DNA from: Ophiocordyceps camponoti-saundersi (nom. inval.)
Lineage: Eukaryota > Ascomycota > Sordariomycetes > Hypocreales > Ophiocordycipitaceae
Assembly: GCA_003339415.1 (NCBI GenBank)
Contig: PDHQ01000047.1
Span: forward strand, 1-64,000
Reading direction: 5' to 3'
DNA length: 64,000 bases
This document shows, one piece after another, positions 24,107 through 34,297 of the stretch. The notes under the pieces were generated by a model. The model worked only from the letters and a program-made list of their open reading frames with translations. It was not told where the DNA came from and searched no databases. Position numbers and translations under genes: made by a program. Position 1 is the first letter of the stretch; every line of letters begins with the position of its first letter.

Positions 24107-24348
24107 CGTGTGTATGGTGCGTGGTGTCGCGCCTGAGGCTCCGACTTCCCGTCTCTTCCCCTCCTCCCGAACGGTTAAAAAAAAATCACATCGATCAAAA
24201 CATCAACATCGTCTTTCCAAAACTCCCTTCCATAATATCTTGTCCCCCCTTACTCTCTCTCTTTTTCTCTCTCTCTGTATCTCTGCCTCCCACACACAAA
24301 CACACACGCAAACACCCTTCTTTTGTTTCCATCCGCGCGCATCTCACG
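22559..24348. other. Intergenic region with CT microsatellite and assembly gap
   Basis: Contains a long interrupted CT microsatellite (about 22929-22979), GTACC-rich DNA (23575-23620), then G and C homopolymers surrounding ten N. The right end is the presumed 14-3-3 promoter and 5' UTR, partly lost in the gap. No gene was recognised. Confidence 0.55.
23998..24007. other. Assembly gap (10 N)
   Basis: Ten N separate a poly-C-rich left flank from a right flank with 71 consecutive G residues at 24036-24106. True gap length is unknown. Confidence 0.98.
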
Positions 24349-25606
24349 ATGACGAACGAGGTAAGCAAAGAGAGAGAATCTCAGAATAAAATTGTTTCCC
24401 ACAAACAAAAAAAAATGCCACTGATCTTGTCGTTCAACGCGCTGACTCGCGCCAGCGTGAAAGGTTTGCTGCCTCGTCAACCCCCCCCCCCCCCCCTCGA
24501 ACTTGCGCCCTCTATCCCACGGATACTGATGCTACAGTAAAAAAAAATCAACAGCAAGACGTTCCTCGCCCGCCTCTGCGAGCAGGCGGAGCGATACGAC
24601 GAGATGGTCAGCTACATGAAGGAAGTGGCCAAGCTCGGTGGCGAGCTCACCGTCGACGAGCGCAACCTCCTCAGCGTCGCCTACAAAAACGTGGTCGGCA
24701 CCCGTCGTGCCTCTTGGCGCATCATCTCCTCCATCGAACAGAAGGAGGAGTCCAAGGGATCGGAGAAGCACGTGCCCACCATCAAGGATTATCGCATGAA
24801 GATTGAGGCCGAGCTCGAAAAGGTCTGCGAGGACGTTCTCAACGTGCTCGACGAGAGCCTCATTCCCAACGCCGCCACGGGCGAGTCCAAGGTCTTCTAC
24901 CACAAGATGTACGTACTGCTTGTATTTTTTTCTCTTGCCCTCTTTCGCATCATCACCCGCCAAGCCCGTCGTGACGCGCTCCTCTGTGCTGACCATCGTG
25001 CTTCGTCCAATAGGAAGGGCGATTACCACCGCTATCTCGCCGAGTTTGCCTCGGGTGAGAAGCGCAAGGTGGCTGCCACGGCTGCCCACGAGGCCTACAA
25101 GGTGCGTGTTTTTTTTTTCGCCCCCCTGGTTATCTTGGCGTTTGTCGCCTCGCCTCTTGCATCCCCTTTCTGGTTTCCCCCCTTCCTTCTCTCGCCCCCT
25201 TCTCCCCCTCTCCCGTCGGCGTTTGCTGATGGACGGTGACGCGCAGAACGCGACGGATGTTGCTCAGACGGACCTGACTCCCACCCACCCTATCCGCCTG
25301 GGTCTCGCCCTCAACTTCTCCGTCTTTTACTACGAGATTCTTAACTCGCCTGACCGTGCTTGCCATCTCGCCAAGCAGGCTTTTGACGATGCCATTGCCG
25401 AGCTCGACTCGCTTTCGGAGGAGTCATACCGCGACAGCACTCTTATCATGCAGTTGCTTCGCGATAACTTGACCCTCTGGACCTCGTCGGATAGCACCGA
25501 GGCCGAGGGCGCCGGCGACGCTGCTAAGAAGGACGACGGAGAGCCGTCCAAGGCTGCCGAGGAGGATAATAAGGCGGAGGAACCGGTGCCGGCTGCTGCC
25601 TCTTGA
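24349..25606 (+). CDS. 14-3-3 protein
   Basis: Phosphoserine/threonine-binding dimeric adaptor of signalling and cell-cycle proteins. Five coding exons: 24349-24360, an 8-nt micro-exon 24456-24463, 24555-24908, 25014-25101, 25247-25606, giving 273 residues. The joined start reads [20 protein letters not shown], as expected for the main Pezizomycotina 14-3-3. Family signatures [13 protein letters not shown] and [18 protein letters not shown] are intact, as are the groove residues in RYLAEFASG and NFSVFYYEI. The acidic tail ends in PVPAAAS. Without the micro-exon no frame-keeping splice between the first exon and KTFLARL was found, because the alternative acceptor at 24538 is followed at once by an in-frame TAA. 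Intron 2 holds a run of 16 C. The assembly gap lies only about 340 bp upstream. Confidence 0.93.
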
Positions 25607-26501
25607 GTGTTTCTTTCTCTCCCTCTTCTCTCTTTTTACAAACACAATCACACTCGATACCATGGACATGCCGGCACTGATCGGATGCGGATACGTTGGC
25701 CGTCTTTTCCAAGGCGCGCCCTCGATTTTTTCCATGTTTCCATCCTCCTCTTTTTTTTCTCAACTTTCCTCTCTCATTTTTCTCCTTAACTGCAGGGCTG
25801 GCCGGTAGGTGATATTGCGCTGGTGCGCAGTGCGTTGATACGAAAGTGCTGTTTTTGCTGTCTACCGCGGCTTCCCCCCCTTGCGCCCGTTTTTATTACA
25901 AGAAAAAGAAAGAAAACAAACCCAAAGAAAACTTGCCTGCTGTCGCGTGGTTTGTGTGTGTGTGTGTGTGTGAAGCCATCGTCGTCCCCTTCTGTCCTGG
26001 AGAGTGGTGACGCGAATAGGGGGCAATCGTGCATCATCTACGGAGTACCTCGGCACTGGTTGACGGACGGCAAGACACGGAATGATTGCCCTGCACTCGC
26101 ATGTTCTCTACCAAGACACGCTTGTCCTTCATGATGCCGTCATGTCAGAATGTACATACACAAGTAGGTCATGTAGGTATTCATGGACGCTTATATTTAG
26201 TTAGACCTGCTTAGAGGTCTCGGCTGGGTTGGTTGCCAGGAACGTATGCGAAGAGTACGGAAGATAGGTGTGATAGCCGCCGGGGATCCCATGGAATTAG
26301 AAGTCGTAAAGAATATGCTCCAACCGAGAAGAGAAAGAAGACGGAGGAGGAGGAGGAGGAGGAGGAGGAAGCCAATTTAAACCCCGAGCCGGTGCTGACA
26401 ACGTCTCTCAACCAGACGCCGTGCCTGTGCCGTCACTATGTAGTTCGTTTCGGGTGGTTGGGTATTAAAAAAACGCACGTAAGAAGACGATCGTTCATCT
26501 G
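25607..26501. other. Convergent 3' region of 14-3-3 and lipase genes
   Basis: Holds a short TG repeat (about 25951-25971), a TACGGAGTA motif (26040-26048) and a GGA trinucleotide run (26343-26369). No gene was recognised. Confidence 0.45.
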
Positions 26502-27623
26502 CTACAGTTCGTCTGGCTGCTGCTCCTGCACCGGCGCCCAGTTCGCCGGGTCACCGCCGGGCAAGCAGAGGCCCAGCCTCAGGAAATAGTCGCGATGGGC
26601 GAAGAGAGGCGGCCAGGGAAGGGAGGGCAGGGCGCGCTGTTGGTGATGAGAATGGTGTGTTGTGACGGGTGAGATGCGGCCGAGGAGGGCGGTGCTGCAT
26701 TCTTCATCGGCGTCGCCGACGCAGGGTCGTAGGTCTTCCTCGGATGGGGAGAGGTCGGGTTTGGAGATGAAGATTTCGCCGGCGTGGGAGCTGTATCCCC
26801 ATTCGTCCCACGGGAGGAGCGGGACGGGATCTTGGATGTGGGTTACGCGGCGGTACGACGTGTCTCTGTCCTCGTCCTCTTCTCCCTTTTCACCCTCTTC
26901 ATCTCTGGCTTCATCGACCTGTTGGTCTTGAACGAGGTCGAAGACGGAATCGATGAAGCGCGCCATTCCACGATTCCCGACTCGCGGTTCGCCGAAGCTA
27001 GTGACGCGAACGTCCTTCCAGCCTAGCGAGACTTTGAGTTCGAGAGCTGCGAGGCAGGCTACGGCGCCGCCGAGACTATGTCCCACCAGATGAACGGTAG
27101 CCGAGGGGTGAAAGGTCCTCAACCTCTTCAGTTCCGGAAGGACGAGGTGCCGTGCGTTCTGCCACGATTGGTAAAAGCCCGTGTGGACGGTGCAGTTTTC
27201 GCATCCGACTTGCGATTCTTCGTCTGTCGGAGGTGGATACGGTATGTAAGGCTGCGGGATGGAGCTCAGGTCGACGATGGTGTTGGTCACGCTGTACGTT
27301 CCGCGGAAGACGACGAAGATGGACGAGGTGGACGCGTCGTGGGCGATGTAGCCGCAGCTGTCGCTTAGGAGCATGCCCGTGTTCCATGTCGTCGCTAGGG
27401 AGAGGGAGGGGAAGTCGCTGCAGTGGGAGAGGCAGCGGAAGGGCTTTCGTACGCCTGAGTTGCCGACGCAGTAGGCTATGTCTGCTATGCGGGAGAGGCG
27501 CTCGAGGTCGGTGAAGAGGTTGGTTGGGATCGTCGAGGTTGATGGTGTCGAGAGGAGGAGGAGGAGAGGAAGGAGAAGAAGAAGCCGTAGGGGGCCGATG
27601 GGGTTGCAGGCTGGTGTCGTCAT
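26502..27623 (-). CDS. Class 3 lipase, secretory-pathway (Lih1-like)
   Basis: Intronless 373-residue alpha/beta-hydrolase predicted to hydrolyse acylglycerols. An N-terminal hydrophobic signal (PLRLLLLLPLLLLLS) sends it into the secretory pathway. FRGT (106-109) is the oxyanion region. The triad is visible as Ser183 in GHSLGG, Asp265 in HIQDPVPLLP and probably His343 in FAHRDYF. Paired cysteines (CENC, CLSHC) suggest disulfides. An unusual, very acidic loop (residues about 236-253) lies just before the catalytic Asp. The protein ends in PDEL, resembling but not matching classical ER retrieval signals. Substrate cannot be told from sequence. Confidence 0.9.
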   Translation of the reverse strand: MTTPACNPIGPLRLLLLLPLLLLLSTPSTSTIPTNLFTDLERLSRIADIAYCVGNSGVRKPFRCLSHCSDFPSLSLATTWNTGMLLSDSCGYIAHDASTSSIFVVFRGTYSVTNTIVDLSSIPQPYIPYPPPTDEESQVGCENCTVHTGFYQSWQNARHLVLPELKRLRTFHPSATVHLVGHSLGGAVACLAALELKVSLGWKDVRVTSFGEPRVGNRGMARFIDSVFDLVQDQQVDEARDEEGEKGEEDEDRDTSYRRVTHIQDPVPLLPWDEWGYSSHAGEIFISKPDLSPSEEDLRPCVGDADEECSTALLGRISPVTTHHSHHQQRALPSLPWPPLFAHRDYFLRLGLCLPGGDPANWAPVQEQQPDEL

Positions 27624-28149
27624 GGTTCGAAGATGGATGGAGAGGATTGAGGAAGAGAATTGATTACATTTTTATTATGGGAAATGCTGAGCCGTTATAC
27701 TCCGTGGAAGAATGCCGTTTCAAATTGGTCGATGATGCTTCATGGTTGTTCACGAGGCTGGACTTTATGACGTAGGTCTCGTGAGGTGAAGTTAGGTGGG
27801 AAGAGCACGTGCCGGTGAAAGATCGGGATCGATTTACTTAGTGCCGGGTAGGAAGGGATTGGCGAGTCTTTTTTCTTGGTCGTGGTCACGATTATATGTA
27901 CAATACAGCGATGTCTCCCACAGAAGACTACCATGCCTTCGTACGGGCACTCTATGGCTCACCGAGAAGAGTCGACCTCGATGCGAGAGCGAGAAAGAAA
28001 AGCAATTCAATGATAATCTGTCGAGGGAAAAAAAAAGGTTCCCGCCGACCGGCTAATGATGCTATAAAACAAGCTTTGTCCTGGCGGCAACTAAACCAAC
28101 ACCGTTTCACTGCCTACCTAAGCTACCTCCAACGTTCCGCCCACAGGGG
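27624..28149. other. Lipase promoter / SDR 3' region
   Basis: Spacer between two minus-strand genes. A TACTCCGT motif lies near 27698. No gene was recognised. Confidence 0.4.
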
Positions 28150-29067
28150 TCAGTAGGTTGAAGGTACGACGCTCATCAGCCCGCCGTCCAAGAGCACGCA
28201 GTTCCCATTGACATACGCGCCCGCCTTGCTGACGAGGAACAAGACCGTACCGGCCATTTCCTCCTCGCGCCCTGAACGCTCCAGGGGGCTGAAGGCAGTG
28301 GACAGGGCACCCTCGAGGCGGGGGTCGCCGTCGGCTGACTTCAGCAACTCTTGCGACACTGCGGATGGGAAAAAACCAGGCGTCAGGGCGTTGACCCTGA
28401 TCTTGAAGGGAGCCAGCGTGGTGGCCAGAGACTTGCTCAGGTAGGTGGCAGCCGCCTTGCTGGCCGAGTATGAGAAACCGGCTCGAGCTTCTCGATCGAA
28501 GGAGGAAGCGGACGAGGTGACGATGAGTTGCGACTTTTGCGGCACCGTCGTTGTCGTCGTCGCCCTCCTTTTGTTCCCCTCGTCTAGGAGATTGAGGAAA
28601 GCGATGGCTGTAAAGTAGACGCCGGCCACGTTCACCTTCAGCGTCTCCATCATGTCTTCCACGCTCGGTGTCCAGAGTTTCTCCTGAAGAATCTTCATGG
28701 CCGAATCTGCCGACGAGCTGCTGACATCTTCATCGAAGTGGACGATCGTGCTGGCTTTGATGATTCCGGCGTTGGCGAAGACGACATCACAGTAGCCTAC
28801 TTCGTCTCTCACCCTGCTCGCTGCCTCGGCGAGTGATTCCTTATTCGTCACGTCGCAGGTGATGGTGTGGATGACATCCGGCGCCGATGAGGTGTTTTTG
28901 GTCGTCATCATGCCTTCACTGTCGATGTCTAGCAGGTACACGGCCGCGACTCCGTTTGCTGCCAGAGATTGGGCCATGATCCTCCCGAGTGCTCCTGCTC
29001 CACCGGTGACGACGACGACGAGGCCGGTCACGTCGAAGAGTGACTTTGTCGTGTACGACGAAGACAT
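28150..29067 (-). CDS. Short-chain dehydrogenase/reductase (SDR), unknown substrate
   Basis: Intronless 305-residue Rossmann-fold NAD(P)-dependent oxidoreductase. The cofactor glycine motif TGGAGALG is at 21-28, followed by LLDID at the end of beta-2, where the acidic residue suggests NAD(H) preference. CDVT (71-74), NAGI (99-102), the Ser-rich catalytic strand (VTSSASS, about 183-189) and YSASK (200-204) complete the classical SDR active site. The C-terminal LLDGG is typical of the FabG-like classical SDR group. The gene carries extra length between the NAG motif and the catalytic Ser. No neighbouring pathway genes help to assign a substrate. Confidence 0.9.
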   Translation of the reverse strand: MSSSYTTKSLFDVTGLVVVVTGGAGALGRIMAQSLAANGVAAVYLLDIDSEGMMTTKNTSSAPDVIHTITCDVTNKESLAEAASRVRDEVGYCDVVFANAGIIKASTIVHFDEDVSSSSADSAMKILQEKLWTPSVEDMMETLKVNVAGVYFTAIAFLNLLDEGNKRRATTTTTVPQKSQLIVTSSASSFDREARAGFSYSASKAAATYLSKSLATTLAPFKIRVNALTPGFFPSAVSQELLKSADGDPRLEGALSTAFSPLERSGREEEMAGTVLFLVSKAGAYVNGNCVLLDGGLMSVVPSTY

Positions 29068-30228
29068 GCTTTAATTTTTTCCTCGAAGCGATTCTGGGCT
29101 ATGTGAGGGAGAGTCTGCAAGCAGTGTCTGGAATGGGGAGATCAGGCCTGCGAAGGGGGGGAGAAGAGAACTGTTCAAAAACTGAGCGAACGAACAGGAC
29201 GGTGCTTCTATATGTGGCTCGGCCGTGTCGTACCAGCCACCGATCCAAGTGATTCGCGTACACGTAACCTATCATGACCATTACGTTGGATAAGTGAGTT
29301 ATTAGAAGATGCCCTCCTCCTCCAACGTCATATACAGCATGTCCGATGCCGTGTCTTGAACGTGTGATTATTAAGTCCATCGAGCTCGACGATGTCACCG
29401 CCCACGGCACTTGAGTAACCTCAGAGTCTTTCTACTTCCCTTTCTCTTCGTTGTCCCCCCGCGCTGCATGGCTGTATCGAGTCTGACGTCAGTGCATGTA
29501 CGCCACATAGTTGGGCTCTCTCAGTAAGGCGAGCTCCACGAGTGACATTTCCGTGTTGATAATTCTCATATACAAACGATAAGACGTCGTTGCAGCCGTC
29601 GTATTCAAGAGGTATTGTGACCGTTGCAGACCAACATGACGGCCCATCCATTCGTATCAGCTTATTGCGATAAACAGATGGAGGTGAAAGGCCTCATTCT
29701 CTTTTCATCGAGACCGGTCTTTGATATTCCTTTCCGTCTTGTTTCCATGCTTGACGTGGCCGATGGTCGCCGACATGGAGAGACGGAACGGGACGAGAGA
29801 ATGACAGTGCAGCCGAACCACCGTCTTTATCCCTCCCGTTGCAATCTGAGGCTTTCCGTTATCCCAGTAATGTAAGACTTTTATCACATGTGTGCGTGCA
29901 AGGGAACAGCTATTGAGCTTCCCTTCATGATTTTCCCCTTGTTTCTTGCTCCCATGAAGTCGAAAGAGAGGATAAAGAAGAAGCTTTAATATCCAGAAGC
30001 CATGGAGGCATGAGTCCAGTCATCATCATCACGTGAGATCCAGGAAACACCGTTCACACAGTCTCAACCGTTTAGTCACGCCCACACTGCACGTGACCCA
30101 CAACTCCACAGCTCCTCCCAATTAACACACAAAAAAAAAACTCCCCTCCCTCTCCTCGAGGCCTCACCACGACAAACCACCAACAACCCACCGCCCAAGA
30201 ACGAACCCCGACCGAAGAAACAGGGGCC
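29068..30228. other. Divergent region between SDR and eL36 genes
   Basis: About 1.2 kb with no clear gene. The right half is the eL36 promoter and 5' UTR, with an A-rich run near 30131-30140. No RNA gene was found. Confidence 0.45.
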
Positions 30229-30896
30229 ATGGCGAAAGAAACGCCAGCGAAGACCGGCCTCGCCGTCGGTCTGAACCGAGGATACGTACGTCGCTGAATA
30301 GGGGGGAAGGAGAAAAAAAAAACACCCACACAAATCGTCTCACCTCTTGGAGGATCCTCTGCTCTTCTCTGCTTTTCCTCTCGCGCGCGCAGAATGGATG
30401 GACGCTGACGGGTGATTCTCTCCGTCTCTTTTCTCTTGGGGTTTTTTTTCCAATGTAGAAAACTACGAGGCGGGTTTGCAAACCGCGTCCTTCTCGGACC
30501 AAGGGCCATCTCAGCAAGCGGACTGCGTTTGTGAGAGAGGTCGTCAAGGAGGTAGCTGGGTGAGTCGAGAGAAATCTTCTTCTACCTTCAGTTCTTTTCT
30601 TTCTTCTGAAAGCTGACATCTCTTTTTTCTCCTTACAAGTCTCGCACCCTACGAGCGCAGAGTCATCGAACTTCTCCGCAACAGCAAGGACAAGCGTGCT
30701 CGCAAGCTGGCAAAGAAGAGGGTACCATCCCCTTCTCCTCCTCTTCTAAAACTGCTCTGCCCCATCGCATCAGGAGCACTTCGCTGACTCGGGTTTTTTC
30801 TCTTTTTCCCACCAGCTTGGTACCTTCGGCCGCGCCAAGAAGAAGGTCGACGAGCTGCAACGCGTCATCGCCGAGTCTCGTCGTGCCGGACATTGA
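30229..30896 (+). CDS. RPL36: 60S ribosomal protein eL36
   Basis: Structural protein of the large ribosomal subunit. Four exons (30229-30285, 30459-30559, 30640-30721, 30816-30896) give 106 residues, the normal size. The sequence starts [19 protein letters not shown] and continues with [31 protein letters not shown], then [20 protein letters not shown], all characteristic. Introns are relatively long for this window (173, 80 and 94 nt), as is common for ribosomal protein genes in fungi. Confidence 0.97.
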
Positions 30897-31106
30897 GAAT
30901 CTTCTGTGTCTATTGAGCGGTGTGCTTGGCATTTCCTGGCTTCGAAGGAATCGTGTTGTCCAAGGCAAGATAGGTATCTGCCGGCAGCGTCTGGAGGCAT
31001 TACATTGCCATCACAAAGTCGAATTGTCTGCCCAACTCTCTTATAGTGCAATAAATCGACGTATTGCGCTTTCATGTCTTTGCATTACCGACCGCTTTCA
31101 TAGCGC

Positions 31107-32709
31107 CTACTTCCTGCTCAGCTTGAGCCACTTGGGTATCTTTTTGCCTCCACCATCTCCCTTCTTCTCGCCCTCATCCTTGGGAACCGACTGAGTAACC
31201 GGCGCGACCGCCGATGTCTTCGCGTCTGACTCGGCATCAGCGCTGATCTCGGGAGCTTGAAGTTCCTGACCCCGGTGTGCCACGTCGGATCGGAGAAAGG
31301 GTTGTTTGCGAGCGTCGCTCGGTACTTTGTCGTCCCAGACGAGGTTGACGAGCACGCGACCAGAGAGCCCGTAACCCCTGATAAGACTCTCATCAACGTC
31401 GTAGATGGCCGTCTTACCGCCGGGCAGGATGAGTCGAAATGGCTGTTGGTTGTTCGCCATAACATGGCGGATAGCGTCGTAAAGAAAGGCGGCCGAATGG
31501 TCCGGCCCAAGCCGCCACTCGCTGCTGGTATTGTCCGGGAAGCGCACCCTGACGACGACGGACTTGACGGCGGCAATGCGAGCCTCCTCGGCGGCGGCTT
31601 GCTCGGCGAGCTCCTTGTCTGAGAGGAGCCGTTTGTTGCGCGACGACTTCTGCAGGCGCGCTTGGTGTAGCTGAGCGTGGGCGATGGTCGGCGTGAAGTC
31701 GTCGTCATCTGCGGCGGGACGAAGAGCCGCGGCGGGGGTCGAGCCTGTCGGGGCGAGGAAGACTGCGACGGGGCGAAAGGCGTCTTCCGCGAGTGGTTCA
31801 GTCGCAACTAATGGGGCGTCTTTCTGGGTGGCTGTGGGAGATTGGTTCGGCTGTTCACGCTGTGCGTCTTGGGCATTTGTCGAGGTATCGGTATCCCCAG
31901 ACTGGTCCGGCTTCGGCTCCTGAAGCTGCTGACTCCTTGACTCCGCGTTCTCAACCTCTTGGTCCTTTGTCGCCGTCTGGCCCTCGGGTTCGGTTAACTG
32001 GCGTATCGCGTCGTCCATAACGATTTCCGTCGGCCGAAAAGAAAGTCTCATTAGGACGTTGCCCGAGTTGAATCCCAGTTGCGACAGCGTCTTGACCAAG
32101 ACGGCCATGGAGGCCAACTCCCTGCCCATGACGTTGAAGACGGGCATCTCAAAGTAAGCCTGCCCGATTGGCTGTCCGTCTGTACCGCCAGTATGTTGAC
32201 TGCGGGTGGTAAGAATCATCTTCCGGGAACCATCGCCATTGACGCTCTGTTCGAGCTTGCGAAGCATGGTCCACAAGGTCGTGTCGGATCGGAACTTGCC
32301 AACCAATCGGCCTGCGGCGTCGGCGGGAAGCAGCTTCGCTTCCTGGTCTGGAAGCTGTAGCGCCACCTGAACGACTTCCGGCGGGTAGGACTTTGGAACC
32401 AGCTCGAGCTTGGCGCCGGTGATGAGGCCTGAGTTGCGGAACGGGAGGGATAAGTTGATTTGTTTCTGCTTGTGTCTGTGTGTGTGTTCATGGGTGTTAA
32501 CGACGGCGTTGATATAGACAGAGAAAGAGGAAGAGGGATAGTTAGTTAGTCAATAAAAGGTCGTACCTCAGAAGATATTTATCACTTGTGAGTCGTAGCT
32601 TGGTGCAGCTTTCATCCAGCACGTCGATGAGATAGGTGCCGGGCGAGACCTTGACGGTGGCGCGGCGCAAGTCGGCGGAGATGACGACGACGTGGGCGGC
32701 GGCGGACAT
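31107..32709 (-). CDS. UBX4: TUG/UBX4-like UBX-domain protein (Cdc48 adaptor)
   Basis: Predicted adaptor that links the Cdc48/p97 ATPase to substrates in ubiquitin-dependent degradation. Two exons (32567-32709, 31107-32475) give 503 residues. The N terminus (MSAAAHVVVISADLRRATVK, then VSPGTYLIDVLDESC) is a TUG-type ubiquitin-like domain that continues over the intron into INLSLPFRNSGLITGAKLEL. The middle is disordered and rich in Gln, Pro and acidic residues. A UBX domain lies at about residues 344-420 (VVVRVRFPDN ... GYGLSGRVLVNLVW). The acidic/Lys-rich tail ends in KIPKWLKLSRK. It shares a 432-bp divergent promoter with the proteasome subunit gene PUP3. Confidence 0.9.
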
Positions 32710-33141
32710 GATGGCTATCTGCTGGTCTGTGGATTGGAAGGAGGAAGAGAGTGGTTTGGCGAGGAAAAGCCTCGCCGGCGAGACGGAGCCAGATAGAGGG
32801 TGAGACGGATTTCTGGTGAGAAGAGGAGAGATTGCCTTGATGAGGGAAGAGAGATGTGTAGGATCCGGTAGGGGGTTTCCGTTGGTAGCAATCCGTCAAT
32901 GATCTGACAAGACTGACGCCGACAGCAGCTGACGTAAACGTTCGAGGAGCAGAGCACAAATCGCACAGACACCCCTCTGTATTAACACCTATCTTCTGCC
33001 CTCTTTAGGTAGGTAGACACCTCCAAAGAGCCTACGCCAGCTCACGTCCGCCTACAACCACCCAAGCTCTCGCTCTAATCCCTCAGTCTCTCCATCACCA
33101 GCTTCGTCGTCAATCGCGCCGACGACACGCCCACCACCGCC
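32710..33141. promoter_or_regulatory. Divergent promoter UBX4-like / PUP3
   Basis: 432 bp between the start codons of two ubiquitin-proteasome genes transcribed away from each other. It contains TGACGTAA (32930-32937), a possible bZIP half-site. The yeast Rpn4 box (GGTGGCAAA) was not seen. Confidence 0.5.
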
Positions 33142-34031
33142 ATGGTAAGAGAAGCTCCCTCGATCCCCCAGAAAGACTTTGCTGTCATCAGCTAGCTAAC
33201 TGATATCTCTCCTTTTCTCCCTCCACCATGGAAACAGTCGTCTCCCTTCTCCATCAGTTCGTCTTCCCACCCCCGATGACGCTACGATACAAAACCTCCC
33301 GCTCCCTCCCCAAGGATCGTCGTCGACTGACCAAAGCCTTCGTCCCTTATCAGATGGCGGCGCCTGCGTGGCAATGGTCGGAAAAGACTGCGTCGCAATA
33401 GCCTGCGACCTTCGACTGGGGATGCAAGCCCTAACCGTGTCCAACAACTTCCCCAAGATCTTCCAGTACGGAGACGTCTTTCTCGGCCTCACCGGTCTGG
33501 CCACCGACGTAAACACCGTCAGCGACCTGTTCAGATTCAAGGTCAACATGTACCGCCTGCGGGAAGAGCGTGCCATCGCCCCGCGCACTTTCGCCAACCT
33601 CGTCTCCTCCACCCTCTACGAGCGTCGCTTCGGCCCTTACTTCGTCTCCCCCGTCGTCGCCGGCCTCGACCCAAAGTCCGGTCTTCCTTTCATCTGTGGC
33701 TTTGATAGCATTGGCTGCATCGACTTCGCAAAGGACTTCATCGTCTCTGGCACCGCCTCTGATCAGCTCTTTGGCATGTGTGAAGGCCTCTGGGAGCCCG
33801 ACTTGGTTCGTCCCCTTCCCACCCGTTCTGGTCATCTTGTGCTTTTGATCTTTGACTAATTATTTCCTCATCCTCTTCTTCATCTAGGGACCCGACGCCC
33901 TCTTCGAAACCATCTCTCAGTGTCTGCTCAACGCCGTCGACCGCGATGCCCTGTCCGGCTGGGGAGCCCACGTATACATCATCGAGAAGGGCAAAGTCAC
34001 CAAGAGGCTACTGAAGGGCAGACAAGATTAG
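33142..34031 (+). CDS. PUP3: 20S proteasome subunit beta type-3
   Basis: Non-catalytic beta3 subunit of the 20S core particle. Exons 33142-33144, 33238-33256, 33354-33805 and 33888-34031 give 205 residues, the same size as yeast Pup3. The first coding exon is just the ATG, directly followed by a GTAAGA donor. The second is 19 nt (SSPFSI plus one base). The joined start reads [20 protein letters not shown]. Typical beta3 features follow: [34 protein letters not shown] and the C-terminal [18 protein letters not shown]. The catalytic N-terminal Thr is absent, as expected for beta3. Confidence 0.95.
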
Positions 34032-34297
34032 ACCACAAACTGGACCAATACACACCATTTCTCCTCCTGTCCATGTCACAATGCGGAATCGCTGCTCTTC
34101 AATATCCCACATGCCCTTTCTGCTTTGCTGTTGGTACAGATAGATATCTCGTAGGTTACCATGATAAAGAAACCAACCTACGTTTCCCGCCAAGTCCTTC
34201 AGCCGTTACATGTACGGCAGCGTCTTAACCGCTGCTCTCGAGTCTACATACCTGGTCTAAAGTTCCCTGATACATTCTTTCCTTTGAAGGACCTCTT

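Noticed and set aside
24538..24560. Acceptor CTACAG at 24538 for the 14-3-3 third exon
   Set aside because: It is followed directly by an in-frame TAA when joined to the first exon; the micro-exon route gives the expected protein.
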